Assembly (NCBI RefSeq): GCF_003268815.1
Contig: NZ_QLSV01000009.1
Span: 100,366-164,365 of the forward strand
Source: Flavobacterium lacus
Lineage (GTDB): Bacteria; Bacteroidota; Bacteroidia; Flavobacteriales; Flavobacteriaceae
Length of the DNA stretch: 64,000 nt
Reading direction: 5' to 3'
Each line of letters starts with the position of its first letter. The stretch's first letter is position 1. The translations under genes and the position numbers were made by a program. Below are positions 18,268-28,301 of this stretch, in pieces. The notes below the pieces were generated by a model that ran no database searches, was not told where the DNA came from, and saw only the letters and a program-made list of their open reading frames with translations.

Positions 18268-18300
18268 AAACCTGACAGGTTTTTGAAACCTGTCAGGTTT
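18268..18300. repeat. Palindromic repeat in the trpG-trpD gap
   Basis: A perfect 15-bp stem (AAACCTGACAGGTTT with AAACCTGTCAGGTTT) has a 3-base loop, and each arm is itself nearly palindromic. It matches the CCTGACAGG-type intergenic palindromes I recall from Bacteroidetes genomes. It could act as an mRNA-stabilising or partial termination structure inside the trp operon. Confidence 0.8.
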
Positions 18301-18325
18301 AAAAATCGTTATTAAAAAAATTAAA

Positions 18326-19321
18326 ATGAAAAATATACTCAATCAATTAATCAATCACAAAACGCTGTCAAAAGATGAAGCAAAAAATGTGTTGATTAAC
18401 CTTTCTTCCGGACAATACAATGCCAGTCAAATGGCGGCATTTATGACGGTTTATATGATGCGAAGCATTACCATCGAAGAGTTAACCGGATTTCGCGAAG
18501 CGTTATTAGAGCTTTGTGTTCCTGTCGATTTTTCAAACTACCAAACCATCGATTTATGCGGAACCGGTGGCGATGGAAAAGACACGTTCAACATTTCCAC
18601 TTTGGCTTCCTTTGTAGCTGCAGGTGCTGGAATTAAAGTCGCTAAGCATGGAAATTACGGCGTTTCGTCTATTTCCGGTTCTAGTAATGTGATGGAAAAT
18701 TTAGGAGTAAAATTTAGTAACCAACAAGATTATCTGGAAAAATGTCTGGAAGAAGCCAACATTGCCATTCTTCACGCTCCGTTATTCCATCCGGCTATGA
18801 AAAATGTGGGTGCGATTCGAAAAGAATTAGGCATAAAAACGTTTTTCAATATGCTTGGTCCGATGGTCAATCCGTCCTTTCCGAGAAATCAATTGGTTGG
18901 TGTTTTTAGTTTGGAATTGGCCCGAATGTATGCGTATTTGTACCAAAACACGACGACCAATTTTTCCATTTTATACGATTTAGAAGGTTTTGACGAAGTT
19001 TCTCTGACCGGTAATGTCAAGATCATTTCAAATACATATGAAAAAATACTAAAACCGGAAGATTTCAATACCAAATCGGTCACTTTATATCAAATCAGAG
19101 GCGGTGAAACCGTTGAAGAAGCAGCGAACATTTTCATGACAATACTTTCCGGAAACGGAACGCAAATGCAAAATGAGGTGGTTTGTGCTAATGCGGCATT
19201 GGCCATTTCGATGATGAAAAAAACGTCGATAGATGAAAGTTTAGCCATCGCTAAAGAAAGTTTGATGAGCGGAAAAGCGCTCGATAAATTAAAAACACTA
19301 CAAAACTTGAGTCGCTCATGA
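18326..19321 (+). CDS. trpD: Anthranilate phosphoribosyltransferase
   Basis: TrpD (331 residues) joins anthranilate to phosphoribosyl pyrophosphate. The PRPP site is clear as CGTGGDGKDTFNIST (78-92), followed by KHGNYGVSSISGSSNVME. KNVGAIRKELGIKTFFNMLGP belongs to the anthranilate side. The stop overlaps the trpC start by 4 bases (ATGA), indicating coupled translation. Confidence 0.97.
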   Translation: MKNILNQLINHKTLSKDEAKNVLINLSSGQYNASQMAAFMTVYMMRSITIEELTGFREALLELCVPVDFSNYQTIDLCGTGGDGKDTFNISTLASFVAAGAGIKVAKHGNYGVSSISGSSNVMENLGVKFSNQQDYLEKCLEEANIAILHAPLFHPAMKNVGAIRKELGIKTFFNMLGPMVNPSFPRNQLVGVFSLELARMYAYLYQNTTTNFSILYDLEGFDEVSLTGNVKIISNTYEKILKPEDFNTKSVTLYQIRGGETVEEAANIFMTILSGNGTQMQNEVVCANAALAISMMKKTSIDESLAIAKESLMSGKALDKLKTLQNLSRS

Positions 19322-20103
19322 ACATTTTAGATCAAATAATTGCTTCCAAAAAAAGAGAAGTGGCATTGAAAAAATCCGTTATTCCGATCAAACAATTGGA
19401 ACAATCGGTGTTGATTGAACGAAAAACGAATTCATTGGTGCAGCATTTATCCACTAGTTCGAGTGGAATTATCGCAGAACACAAACGTCGTTCACCTTCT
19501 AAATCAGTGATTAATCAATCGAAATCTGTGGAAGAAATAGTTAAAAACTATGAAAGCGGCGGAGCTTCGGGCTTATCAATGCTCACTGATGGTCAGTATT
19601 TTGGTGGTTCGTTGGATGATTTGATTTTAGCAAGAGCCACAACCCATTTACCGCTTTTGCGGAAAGATTTTATGGTAGATGAATACCAAATCATTGAAGC
19701 CAAAGCTTTTGGAGCGGATGTAATTTTACTGATTGCAGCGGCTTTGACTCGAGAAGAAATCAAAACATTATCGCAATTCGCCCAATCGTTGCACATGGAA
19801 GTTCTATTGGAAATTCACGACGAAAAAGAACTAGATAAGTCGATTATGTCCAGTTTAAATTTGATTGGTGTAAACAACCGAAATCTGAAAACATTTGAAG
19901 TTAATTTGGATTATAGTAAGCAATTAGCGAAACATATTCCAAATGATTTTATCAAAATTTCAGAAAGTGGTATCGATAATGCAGATGCGATTATAGAACT
20001 ACAACAATACGGATTTAAAGGGTTTCTAATGGGAGAATATTTTATGAAAAGCGAAAATCCGGAAAATGAGATGAAACAATTTATCAAAAAACTATCACTA
20101 TGA
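19318..20103 (+). CDS. trpC: Indole-3-glycerol-phosphate synthase
   Basis: The 261-residue TIM-barrel enzyme closes the indole ring of CdRP. IIAEHKRRSPSKS holds the catalytic lysine region, LLRKDFMVDEYQI the second conserved loop, and GVNNRNLKTFEVN and ISESGI the phosphate and substrate loops. It overlaps trpD and trpF by 4 bases on each side. It is a separate protein from TrpF, unlike the enterobacterial TrpC-F fusion. Confidence 0.97.
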   Translation: MNILDQIIASKKREVALKKSVIPIKQLEQSVLIERKTNSLVQHLSTSSSGIIAEHKRRSPSKSVINQSKSVEEIVKNYESGGASGLSMLTDGQYFGGSLDDLILARATTHLPLLRKDFMVDEYQIIEAKAFGADVILLIAAALTREEIKTLSQFAQSLHMEVLLEIHDEKELDKSIMSSLNLIGVNNRNLKTFEVNLDYSKQLAKHIPNDFIKISESGIDNADAIIELQQYGFKGFLMGEYFMKSENPENEMKQFIKKLSL

Positions 20104-20726
20104 AATTAAAAATTTGTGGAATGAAAGAACAGGAAAACACACTTTCAATAAGTGAATTGCAACCTGACTTTTTAGGATTTATTTTTTGGAAGGATTCCAA
20201 ACGGTATTGTGAAAATGTTATTGAAAAAATTCCTACTAACATCGAAAAAGTAGGTGTTTTTGTCGATGCTGATTACAATGAAATTGTCGATAAAATCATT
20301 TCACATCAACTAAATTTTGTTCAATTACACGGTGAAGAATCAGCTGATTTCTGTTTAGAAATGAAAAAAACTAACATTAAAGTAATTAAAGCAATAAAGA
20401 TTGATAATAATTTTAATTTCAATGAATTAAAATATAATAAAAATTGTATCGATTATTTCCTATTCGACACGAAAGGAGATCTTCCGGGCGGGAACGGAAC
20501 AACATTTGACTGGGAAGTTTTAAATGATTATAACGAAGAAATTCCATTCTTTTTAAGTGGTGGAATTGGATTAGATGAATGGCCAAAATTAGAAAAATTT
20601 ATACAATCAGAAGCAGCAAAAAAGTGTTTAGCAATTGATATAAACAGTCAATTTGAAGATGATTTTGGCATCAAAAACAAAGAAAAAATTAAAGAATTTC
20701 AAGAAAAATTAAGTCAATTGCTATGA
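20100..20726 (+). CDS. trpF: Phosphoribosylanthranilate isomerase
   Basis: TrpF (208 residues) converts PRA to CdRP by an Amadori rearrangement. The general-base cysteine lies in [11 protein letters not shown] and the general-acid aspartate in [19 protein letters not shown]-like [13 protein letters not shown] and the glycine-rich [11 protein letters not shown] complete the phosphate site. It is more A/T- and Lys-rich than its neighbours but intact. Four-base overlaps join it to trpC and trpB. Confidence 0.96.
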   Translation: MKLKICGMKEQENTLSISELQPDFLGFIFWKDSKRYCENVIEKIPTNIEKVGVFVDADYNEIVDKIISHQLNFVQLHGEESADFCLEMKKTNIKVIKAIKIDNNFNFNELKYNKNCIDYFLFDTKGDLPGGNGTTFDWEVLNDYNEEIPFFLSGGIGLDEWPKLEKFIQSEAAKKCLAIDINSQFEDDFGIKNKEKIKEFQEKLSQLL

Positions 20727-21907
20727 ATTATCAAGTAGATGAAAAAGGATTTTATGGTGATTTTGGTGGAGCGTTCATTCCTGAAATGTTATATCCAAAT
20801 ATCGAAGAATTGCGTTTAAATTACCTAAAAATCACTGCGGAACCCAGCTTTAAAAAAGAGTTCATGGATTTGTTAGTCGATTATGTCGGTCGACCTACGC
20901 CACTCTATTTTGCGAAACGTTTATCTGAAAAATACAAGACTAAAATCTACCTGAAAAGAGAAGATTTATGTCACACCGGAGCTCATAAAATCAATAACAC
21001 CATTGGTCAAATTCTGATTGCCAAACGTTTAGGTAAAACCAGAATCATTGCCGAAACCGGAGCAGGTCAGCATGGCGTTGCCACAGCCACTGTTTGTGCG
21101 TTGATGGGTCTGGAATGTATAATATACATGGGTGAAGTTGATATCAAACGCCAGGCTCCCAATGTGGCTCGAATGAAAATGCTCGGTGCTGAAGTCAGAC
21201 CCGCCACTTCAGGTTCAAAAACCCTCAAAGATGCCACCAATGAAGCGATTCGCGATTGGATTAACAATCCCGAAAACACGTATTACATCATCGGTTCGGT
21301 AGTTGGACCTCATCCCTATCCCGACATGGTAGCTCGTTTTCAAGCGGTAATTTCAGAGGAAATCAAAGCTCAATTAGAGGAAAAAGAAGGGACGGAATTC
21401 CCTGATTATGTAATTGCATGTGTCGGCGGTGGAAGCAACGCTGCCGGAGCTTTTTATCATTTTTTAGAAGATGAAAAGGTGCAATTAATTGCCGTGGAAG
21501 CAGCAGGAAAAGGAGTCGATTCCGGTGAAAGTGCGGCGACATCCATTTTAGGTAAAATCGGAATCATCCACGGAAGTAAAACGCTTTTAATGCAATCGTC
21601 AGACGGACAAATTACAGAGCCTTATTCGATTTCTGCCGGTTTGGATTATCCGGGAGTTGGCCCGCTACACTCGCATCTACATCAAACCAATCGGGCGGAA
21701 TTTATTGCGATAACCGATGACGAAGCCATGCAATCGGGTTGGGAAGTATCACAAACGGAAGGAATTATTCCCGCAATTGAAACCGCTCACGTCTTTTCGG
21801 TTTTAGATAAAAAACAATTTAAACCTACTGATATTGTGGTGATTAATCTTTCCGGTCGCGGTGATAAAGATTTGAGTACCTACATTGATTATTTTAATTT
21901 ACACTAG
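20723..21907 (+). CDS. trpB: Tryptophan synthase beta chain
   Basis: TrpB (394 residues) joins indole and serine to give tryptophan using PLP. The Schiff-base lysine is K89 in [10 protein letters not shown]. The phosphate cup is [12 protein letters not shown], and the catalytic glutamate lies in [14 protein letters not shown]. Its length and motifs match the TrpB1 type that works with TrpA. The gene overlaps trpF by 4 bases and is followed 2 bases later by trpA. Confidence 0.98.
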   Translation: MNYQVDEKGFYGDFGGAFIPEMLYPNIEELRLNYLKITAEPSFKKEFMDLLVDYVGRPTPLYFAKRLSEKYKTKIYLKREDLCHTGAHKINNTIGQILIAKRLGKTRIIAETGAGQHGVATATVCALMGLECIIYMGEVDIKRQAPNVARMKMLGAEVRPATSGSKTLKDATNEAIRDWINNPENTYYIIGSVVGPHPYPDMVARFQAVISEEIKAQLEEKEGTEFPDYVIACVGGGSNAAGAFYHFLEDEKVQLIAVEAAGKGVDSGESAATSILGKIGIIHGSKTLLMQSSDGQITEPYSISAGLDYPGVGPLHSHLHQTNRAEFIAITDDEAMQSGWEVSQTEGIIPAIETAHVFSVLDKKQFKPTDIVVINLSGRGDKDLSTYIDYFNLH

Positions 21908-21909
21908 AA

Positions 21910-22671
21910 ATGAATCGAATAAATAAAAAATTGCAAGAAGATAAAAAGCTGTTATCCATCTATTTTACAGCAGGTTATCCTAATTTAAATGATACGTCAG
22001 TAATCATAACCGAATTGGAAAAAAATGGCGTCGATATGATTGAAATCGGTTTGCCTTTTAGTGATCCGTTAGCCGATGGACCAACGATTCAAGCGAGTTC
22101 GGCACAGGCATTGCAAAACGGAATGTCGACCGAAGTTTTGTTTCAACAACTGGCGAATATTCGCGAAAGCGTTGAAATTCCTTTGATTATCATGGGGTAT
22201 TTTAATCCAATGATGCAATTTGGCGTGGAAAATTTCTGCCAAAAATGTCAAGAAGTAGGTGTTGATGGCTTAATTATTCCGGATTTGCCTTTGGAAATCT
22301 ATGAATCGGAATATAAAGAACTGTTTGAAAAATACGATTTAAAGAACATTTTTTTAATCACACCACAAACTTCCGAGGAACGAATTTTAAAAATTGATGC
22401 CATTTCAGACAGTTTTATCTACTTGGTGAGTTCATCGAGTGTCACCGGAAATCAATCCGGATTTAATGAAATTCAAGAAAACTATTTTGAGCGAATTGCA
22501 TCTTTAAAATTAAAAAATCCTCAAATCATTGGCTTTGGAATTTCGGACAAGACTACTTTTCAACAAGCAACCAAACATCAAAAAGGAGCAATAATTGGAA
22601 GTGATTTTATTAAATTTATTAAAAATAATCCGGTTGAAAGCATTAAGCATTATATCAATAATTTACTTTAG
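21910..22671 (+). CDS. trpA: Tryptophan synthase alpha chain
   Basis: TrpA (253 residues) splits indole-3-glycerol phosphate and passes indole to TrpB. The catalytic pair is E45 (MIEIGLPF) and D56 (DPLADGP). VSSSSVTGN and the loop IIGSDF form the phosphate site. It is the last gene of trpEGDCFBA. The 219-bp gap after it is A/T-rich, and I see no strong terminator in it. Confidence 0.97.
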   Translation: MNRINKKLQEDKKLLSIYFTAGYPNLNDTSVIITELEKNGVDMIEIGLPFSDPLADGPTIQASSAQALQNGMSTEVLFQQLANIRESVEIPLIIMGYFNPMMQFGVENFCQKCQEVGVDGLIIPDLPLEIYESEYKELFEKYDLKNIFLITPQTSEERILKIDAISDSFIYLVSSSSVTGNQSGFNEIQENYFERIASLKLKNPQIIGFGISDKTTFQQATKHQKGAIIGSDFIKFIKNNPVESIKHYINNLL

Positions 22672-22890
22672 ATATATTATCATAAATTAATTATATTCAA
22701 CATTATAAATGCCTACTATAGATTTTGACTATATTGAAAAATTAACTGTTTTAAAGTTGTGTTTTTATCTTAGCTTTATACTAAATAACGTGTTTCAAAA
22801 AAACGGTATTCAAAAAATAATTTAACAAACTCTTGTAACTTTTTGTAAAAGTCCACGTATAAAAGTTGTAACCAAACCAAAACTATATTT

Positions 22891-23448
22891 ATGGAATTTC
22901 TTGAAGGATTAGATCCCTTATTAAAAAGCTATTGGTACATTGCTATACCGGTAAGTTTATTTTTTTTATTGCAAACCATTATGACTTTTATAGGTTTGAG
23001 TGGTGGCGAAACAGATATAGATTCGGATAGTGGCGATAGTGATTTGCCATTTGAAATCTTTACATTAAGAAACTTAATTAATTTTCTTTTAGGTTTCAGT
23101 TGGACCGGAATTTCGTTGTATGACAGTATTGAAAACAAAGTCGTTTTAATTTTCATTTCTATTGTTGTTGGAATTGTTTTTATCGGATTGTTCTTTATTT
23201 TAATCAAACAAATATTGAAGCTGGGCGAAGACAACTCCTTCAAATTTGAAAATACCATTAATAAAACGGCTACTGTTTATCTGACTATTCCCGAGGCTAA
23301 ATCGGGTTTAGGAAAAGTACAGATTAGTGTGAAAGGTGCCTTTCATGAATTACAAGCCATGACAGAAGCTTCCGAAAAAATCGCCACCGGTAGTGTGGTA
23401 AAAATCAAAAATGTTGAAAATAATATCTTAATCGTCGAAAAACTTTAA
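22891..23448 (+). CDS. NfeD/YuaF-like membrane protein with OB fold
   Basis: The 185-residue protein has three hydrophobic segments (about 14-36, 58-76 and 84-108) with an acidic Asp/Ser linker between the first two. Its C-terminal domain (about 120-185, TATVYLTIPEAKSGLGKVQISVKGAFHE ... GSVVKIKNVENNILIVEKL as spaced motifs) has the look of an NfeD-type OB fold. Such proteins are encoded next to flotillins (YuaF-YuaG, YqiJ-YqiK) and are thought to regulate or assemble with them. Here the flotillin gene follows after 11 bases, which supports the call. Confidence 0.85.
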   Translation: MEFLEGLDPLLKSYWYIAIPVSLFFLLQTIMTFIGLSGGETDIDSDSGDSDLPFEIFTLRNLINFLLGFSWTGISLYDSIENKVVLIFISIVVGIVFIGLFFILIKQILKLGEDNSFKFENTINKTATVYLTIPEAKSGLGKVQISVKGAFHELQAMTEASEKIATGSVVKIKNVENNILIVEKL

Positions 23449-23459
23449 ATCCTAACCCT

Positions 23460-24989
23460 ATGACCACACTTATTATTATTGTTGTTGCTGTTTTTGTATT
23501 CTTTGTACTGTTTGTCACTTTAGTTTCACGTTACAAACGTTGTCCGTCCGACAAAATTCTTGTTATCTACGGAAGAACGGGAGGAACTTCTGCCAAATGT
23601 GTTCACGGTGGTGGTGCTTTCATTTGGCCGGTTATTCAAGATTATCAGTATTTGGATTTAAAACCGCTTTCTATTGAAGCCAATTTAACCAATGCTCTTT
23701 CAAGACAAAACATTCGTGTGGATGTTCCGTGTCGATTTACCATTGCAATTTCTACAGAAAGCGATAGTATGAATACGGCGGCAGAACGTCTTTTAGGACT
23801 TTCTCCTGAACAAATTCAGGAATTGGCTAAAGATATTCTTTTCGGTCAATTGCGTTTAGTTATTGCCACGATGACGATTGAAGAAATTAATTCGGACCGT
23901 GATAAATTCTTAGATAACATTTCTAAAAACGTAGATTCTGAGTTGAAAAAAATCGGTTTAAAATTAATCAACGTAAACGTTACCGATATTAAAGACGAAT
24001 CGGGTTATATCGAAGCATTGGGAAAAGAAGCAGCAGCGAAAGCGATTAACGAAGCGAAAATCTCGGTAGCTGAGCAAGAAAAAATCGGGGAAACCGGAAA
24101 AGCAATGGCCGATCGTGAAAAAGACGTTCAAATTGCAGAAACGCATAGAGATCGTGACGTAAAAATTGCCATCACCAATAAAGACAAAGAAGTAAGTATT
24201 GCCGAAGCATTTAAAGATGAAAGCATTGGTAAAGCCGAAGCACAAAGAGATACACGTGTAGCTACATCAGAAGCCAATGCGATTGCGATTCAAGGGGAAA
24301 ACGAAGCCAAAATCGCCATTGCACAATCGGATGCAACCCGAAGAGAACGTGAAGCGGAAGCACTTAGAATCGCTTTAGCCTCTGAAAAAGTTCAAAGTGC
24401 AAGAGCCTTAGAAGAATCCTATGTGGCAGAACAGAAAGCAGAACAAGCACGTGCCGAAAGAGAACGTTCTACTCAAAATGCGAACATTGTAATTCCGGCA
24501 GAAATTGCCAAACAAAAAGCAATTATCGATGCACAAGCCGAAGCTGAAAAAACGCGTGTGCAAGCCAAAGGGGAAGCCGATGCTATTTTTGCAAAAATGG
24601 AAGCGGAAGCAAAAGGTTTGTATGAGATTTTGACCAAACAAGCAGAAGGTTACCGAGAAGTGGTGAATGCTGCCGGTGGCGATCCAACAAAAGCTTTCCA
24701 ATTGTTATTAATTGAAAAACTTCCTGAGTTGGTAAAAACGCAAGTGGAAGCCGTGAAAAACATCAAAATTGATAAAATTACCGTTTGGGATTCAGGAAAT
24801 AATGCTAACGGAAATGGTTCTACTGCCAATTTTGTATCAGGTATGATGAAAACCGTGCCGCCGTTGAATGATTTGTTTAACATGGCCGGATTGAACTTAC
24901 CAACCTATTTAAAAGGAGAAGATCCAGTGGAGGATGTGAAAGCTACTGATAGTTCATCGGATAGTAAACCAACACAAGAGACAAAGTAA
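23460..24989 (+). CDS. Flotillin-family SPFH/band 7 protein
   Basis: This 509-residue protein has an N-terminal membrane anchor (about 3-25), an SPFH domain (about 28-200, KPLSIEANLTNALSRQNIRVDVPCRF region), and a long Ala/Glu/Lys-rich coiled coil (about 205-400) typical of flotillins. Flotillins form large membrane assemblies linked to lipid-ordered domains and membrane fluidity. The last 80 residues are poorly conserved. It forms a two-gene operon with the NfeD-like gene, followed by a strong terminator. Long apparent reading frames on the opposite strand here come from the repetitive coiled-coil codons. Confidence 0.92.
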   Translation: MTTLIIIVVAVFVFFVLFVTLVSRYKRCPSDKILVIYGRTGGTSAKCVHGGGAFIWPVIQDYQYLDLKPLSIEANLTNALSRQNIRVDVPCRFTIAISTESDSMNTAAERLLGLSPEQIQELAKDILFGQLRLVIATMTIEEINSDRDKFLDNISKNVDSELKKIGLKLINVNVTDIKDESGYIEALGKEAAAKAINEAKISVAEQEKIGETGKAMADREKDVQIAETHRDRDVKIAITNKDKEVSIAEAFKDESIGKAEAQRDTRVATSEANAIAIQGENEAKIAIAQSDATRREREAEALRIALASEKVQSARALEESYVAEQKAEQARAERERSTQNANIVIPAEIAKQKAIIDAQAEAEKTRVQAKGEADAIFAKMEAEAKGLYEILTKQAEGYREVVNAAGGDPTKAFQLLLIEKLPELVKTQVEAVKNIKIDKITVWDSGNNANGNGSTANFVSGMMKTVPPLNDLFNMAGLNLPTYLKGEDPVEDVKATDSSSDSKPTQETK

Positions 24990-25006
24990 TTTAGTTACAA
25001 ACTTTC

Positions 25007-25046
25007 AAAAAATCCCAAATTCAAAGTTATGAATTTGGGATTTTTT
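25007..25046. terminator. Terminator after the flotillin operon
   Basis: A perfect 16-bp stem (AAAAAATCCCAAATTC with GAATTTGGGATTTTTT) has an 8-base loop, 18 bases after the flotillin stop. It includes an ATG at 25029, which is therefore unlikely to be the start of the next gene. Confidence 0.9.
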
Positions 25047-25076
25047 CTTACTTTTACCTACATCAATACATTTAAA

Positions 25077-25982
25077 ATGGAAAACATCATACAAACCAGT
25101 AATCTAAATTTTCACTATTCAAAACATAAAAGCATTATTGAAAACTTATCGATCAATGTTCCTAAAGGAAGTATTTATGGTTTTCTGGGTCCAAATGGTG
25201 CAGGAAAGTCAACCACTATGCGATTGCTAACCGGGATCATTCCCGATGATAAAAATGCAATTAAAATCTTTGGAAGTGAATTAAATGAACAAATTCCGTT
25301 TATTTTTTCCAAGATTGGTGCTTTAGTGGAAAGTCCAGCTTTATATCTTCATTTATCGGGTTATAACAATCTGTTGTATATCGCAAAAGTCAAAAACATT
25401 AATCCTGACAAAATTGACGAAGTGCTTGAATTAGTTGAATTAACCTACGCAAAAAATCAAAAAGCCAAACAATATTCACTTGGAATGAAACAACGATTAG
25501 CAATTGCAATGGCACTCTTAGGTGAGCCCGAATTGTTGTTTTTAGATGAACCCGTAAACGGATTAGATCCAAATGGAATTGTTGAAATAAGAAAACTTTT
25601 AATCAAAATAAATAAAGAAAAAGGCGTTACTATTTTTGTATCAAGTCATTTGCTAAGTGAAATCGAAAAAATGTGTACGCACATCGGCATCATTGCAAAA
25701 GGGAAATTAAAATTTGAAGGCACAATGAATCAATTGTCCACCAGTTTTAACACATGCAAAATTGAAATAACGATTGACAATGCTTCTGATTGGCAAAAAA
25801 AATTAAATGAAAATGGCGTTAAAACACAATTAAACGAAGCTAATAAAATAGCCGTTCTATTGAATACCAAAGAAGAAATTCCAACTTTTATAAAAAAATT
25901 GATTAATGAAGGTGCACTACTTTATGAAGTTAAAATACTTGAAGGATTAGAAGAATGGTTTATGAACTTAATTGAAAATTAA
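25077..25982 (+). CDS. ABC transporter ATP-binding protein
   Basis: The 301-residue ATPase has Walker A GPNGAGKST, signature YSLGMKQRLAIAMAL, Walker B LLFLDEPVNGLDP and the H-loop SSHLLSE. It resembles the NatA/CcmA-like ATPases that work with ABC-2 permeases in export or lantibiotic immunity. I chose the ATG at 25077 (MENIIQTSN) because the more upstream start lies inside a terminator hairpin. The permease gene begins one base after the stop, so the two form a transporter operon. The substrate is unknown. Confidence 0.92.
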   Translation: MENIIQTSNLNFHYSKHKSIIENLSINVPKGSIYGFLGPNGAGKSTTMRLLTGIIPDDKNAIKIFGSELNEQIPFIFSKIGALVESPALYLHLSGYNNLLYIAKVKNINPDKIDEVLELVELTYAKNQKAKQYSLGMKQRLAIAMALLGEPELLFLDEPVNGLDPNGIVEIRKLLIKINKEKGVTIFVSSHLLSEIEKMCTHIGIIAKGKLKFEGTMNQLSTSFNTCKIEITIDNASDWQKKLNENGVKTQLNEANKIAVLLNTKEEIPTFIKKLINEGALLYEVKILEGLEEWFMNLIEN

Positions 25983-25983
25983 A

Positions 25984-28212
25984 ATGAAAAATAGCGTAAA
26001 CAACTTATTCACAGCCATTCAAGGAGAACATATAAAAAAGCGTGGTTCTGGTTTGTATACCATGAGTTTAATTTTTGGATTGATCATACCATTACTCTAT
26101 TCAATAATTTATATTTTTAATCAAGAAGCAACAGCCAAACCCGTAGCTTTTTCATTCAATATATTTACGAAACACTTAAATGATATTTTCGATTCTTTTA
26201 CTGTTTTCATCTTTCCTTTGTTAATTATTTTAATTACAAGTAAAATAGCGCAATTAGATCATAAAAATGGTGGTTGGCAACTTATGGAAACTACTCCTTT
26301 ACAAAAAACATCCATCTATTTGTCAAAATTTTGTGTAGTTCTAATAGCAAACAGTATTGCAATTTTTTCGTTTTTATTTTTTAGTGTGCTATCTACTTTA
26401 GTAATTTATTTGTTTGTAGAAGCTCCCGAAGTGGCAGAATTCAACTTGCCATTTCTTCATTTATTACATATTTTCATTCGATTATTTATAGCAAGTTTAT
26501 TTTTAACGGCTTTTCAATACTTCCTAGCAGTAAAAATTTCAAGTTATATTTGGTCTGTTTTAATCGGTTTTTTTCTGTTGATCGGTTTCTTAATTGTATC
26601 AAGTCTAGTGACAATACCGGACTGGTTTCCTTTTGAAATTTTAAAAAGGGTAGCAAAGTACCCCGAAGGTAGCCAAGTAGAAAATTGGCTTTTATTTACT
26701 GAAAAAATAAGTATAATTGGTGCCGCTTTCTTTTTATTTTTGGGTTATTATTGGTATAGCTTTAAATCTATTTTTAGAGCATTTTTTTATTCTAAAAAAA
26801 GATTGGTTATTTCTTTGCTTGTTACTGCAATAACGGTATTTTCCTATTTATTCCTGTCACAAACCCATCAAGTAATGTTAAATAAAAAAACAATAATTGC
26901 CGGTGAAATTAAAAGTGAAACAAAATTTAAAAAAGCATACTTAATTCATCCAATTATAGAAGATACACTTGCCGCTTTAGAAATTAGAAACAATAAATTT
27001 CATACTGTTTTAAGCAACAAAATTCCGTTGGATAATTATAAAATAATCATTGATAATTCTTTACCGGTAGATTTATTATTTGCTTCGAATGATAGTATTT
27101 TTGCTTCGATTGAATTTATGAATAATGAATTAAAAACGGAATTATTTGGTTCTCGATTTCCAGAAAACGATTATCAAAAAAGCAACAGTGTCAGTTGGAG
27201 TTATTTAAGTTATCAAATTAATGAAAGTGTCAATTTAGATAACCCAAAAAAAATACAAGAAGAATTGTTTGATGAATGGGAAGATAAATACAACGCTGCA
27301 AATACCTTTAAAACAGCTGACAATTACACTCCAAAACAAGATTTTATCGAAAAAGAAAAAAAATTAATTACGGTTGAATACCTCAATCTTCTCAATCAAT
27401 TTCTGGATAAAAGAAAAGCGTTGTTTCCAAATGATAAAACAGTTCTAATTGATGATGTAAAATTTTTAAAATCAAAAATAACATTACAAGATGAATCTTT
27501 AATTGGCAATGAAAATTATTTAAGTTACTTACTGTATGAACTTACAAAACAGGATAGTCGCGATATTGATAAAAACCTGAAAGAAATTGATGCCATTTCA
27601 ACTTTAGAACCAAGTCAATTCAAAAACAGATTGCTTTATTATTATTTAAAAAACAACATTAAAGAAGCGAATTCTTCTGAAAACAGATTGCAATTAGTTG
27701 AAAATTATGCTAATAAAATAACTGATTCGAAACTAAACAAAAGTATTCTTCATCTTTTCAAAACCTATGAAAGATTAGGAAGAGGAAAAATAGCTGATGA
27801 GATTTTAGCTACCAATTTAGATTCGAAACCCATTAGTTTATCAAATTTTAAAGGAAAATATGTCGTAATTGATGTTTGGGCAACTTGGTGCGGACCATGT
27901 CGCTATCAATCGCCTTATTTTGAAAAAATGGCCATTAAGTACAAAAAAGAAAATATTCAATTTATTGCGTTAAGTACTGATAAGGATGTTAAAAAATGGT
28001 TTGTAAGTGCTCAATTAAAATCAAAATCTGTTTTGCAATTGCATGCAAATGACATTGGAAAACTTGGAAAAGATTATAATATTGAATCTATTCCAAGATT
28101 TATTTTAATTGATACCGAAGGTAAAATATACAATTCAAACATGCCTTTTCCAACAGAGGCAACTTTTGAAATGATTTTGCGAAAAGTATTAAATCTGAAA
28201 GAACTTGAATAA
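25984..28212 (+). CDS. ABC-2 type permease fused to a C-terminal TlpA-like thioredoxin domain
   Basis: The 742-residue protein (start at ATG 25984, one base after the ATPase stop) has an N-terminal permease part with about six membrane segments (15-260), a further segment near 275-295, a long non-membrane region (about 300-600), and a C-terminal thioredoxin fold. That last domain has WATWCGPC with C636 and C639, and a cis-proline site ESIPRFILID, so it looks redox-active. Thioredoxin domains of the TlpA/ResA type normally work outside the cytoplasmic membrane. The fusion suggests that export or signalling by this transporter is tied to disulfide chemistry in the periplasm. The middle region matches nothing I know. 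Confidence 0.85.
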   Translation: MKNSVNNLFTAIQGEHIKKRGSGLYTMSLIFGLIIPLLYSIIYIFNQEATAKPVAFSFNIFTKHLNDIFDSFTVFIFPLLIILITSKIAQLDHKNGGWQLMETTPLQKTSIYLSKFCVVLIANSIAIFSFLFFSVLSTLVIYLFVEAPEVAEFNLPFLHLLHIFIRLFIASLFLTAFQYFLAVKISSYIWSVLIGFFLLIGFLIVSSLVTIPDWFPFEILKRVAKYPEGSQVENWLLFTEKISIIGAAFFLFLGYYWYSFKSIFRAFFYSKKRLVISLLVTAITVFSYLFLSQTHQVMLNKKTIIAGEIKSETKFKKAYLIHPIIEDTLAALEIRNNKFHTVLSNKIPLDNYKIIIDNSLPVDLLFASNDSIFASIEFMNNELKTELFGSRFPENDYQKSNSVSWSYLSYQINESVNLDNPKKIQEELFDEWEDKYNAANTFKTADNYTPKQDFIEKEKKLITVEYLNLLNQFLDKRKALFPNDKTVLIDDVKFLKSKITLQDESLIGNENYLSYLLYELTKQDSRDIDKNLKEIDAISTLEPSQFKNRLLYYYLKNNIKEANSSENRLQLVENYANKITDSKLNKSILHLFKTYERLGRGKIADEILATNLDSKPISLSNFKGKYVVIDVWATWCGPCRYQSPYFEKMAIKYKKENIQFIALSTDKDVKKWFVSAQLKSKSVLQLHANDIGKLGKDYNIESIPRFILIDTEGKIYNSNMPFPTEATFEMILRKVLNLKELE

Positions 28213-28301
28213 AAAGTTTAGTAAACGTTCCACAAAAGTCTGTTAAATCAGTCAAACCAAAAACCTAAATCACTTACATTTATATGCAAATTAAGTGTGA
28301 G

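Noticed and set aside
24408..24701. Long Phe/Cys-rich frames on the minus strand within the flotillin gene (also 23964-24245).
   Set aside because: They mirror the repetitive Ala/Glu/Lys codons of the coiled coil, have no start signal, and lie inside a well-supported gene.
25029..25076. Upstream ATG for the ABC ATPase.
   Set aside because: It lies inside a terminator hairpin, and family similarity starts at MENIIQ.
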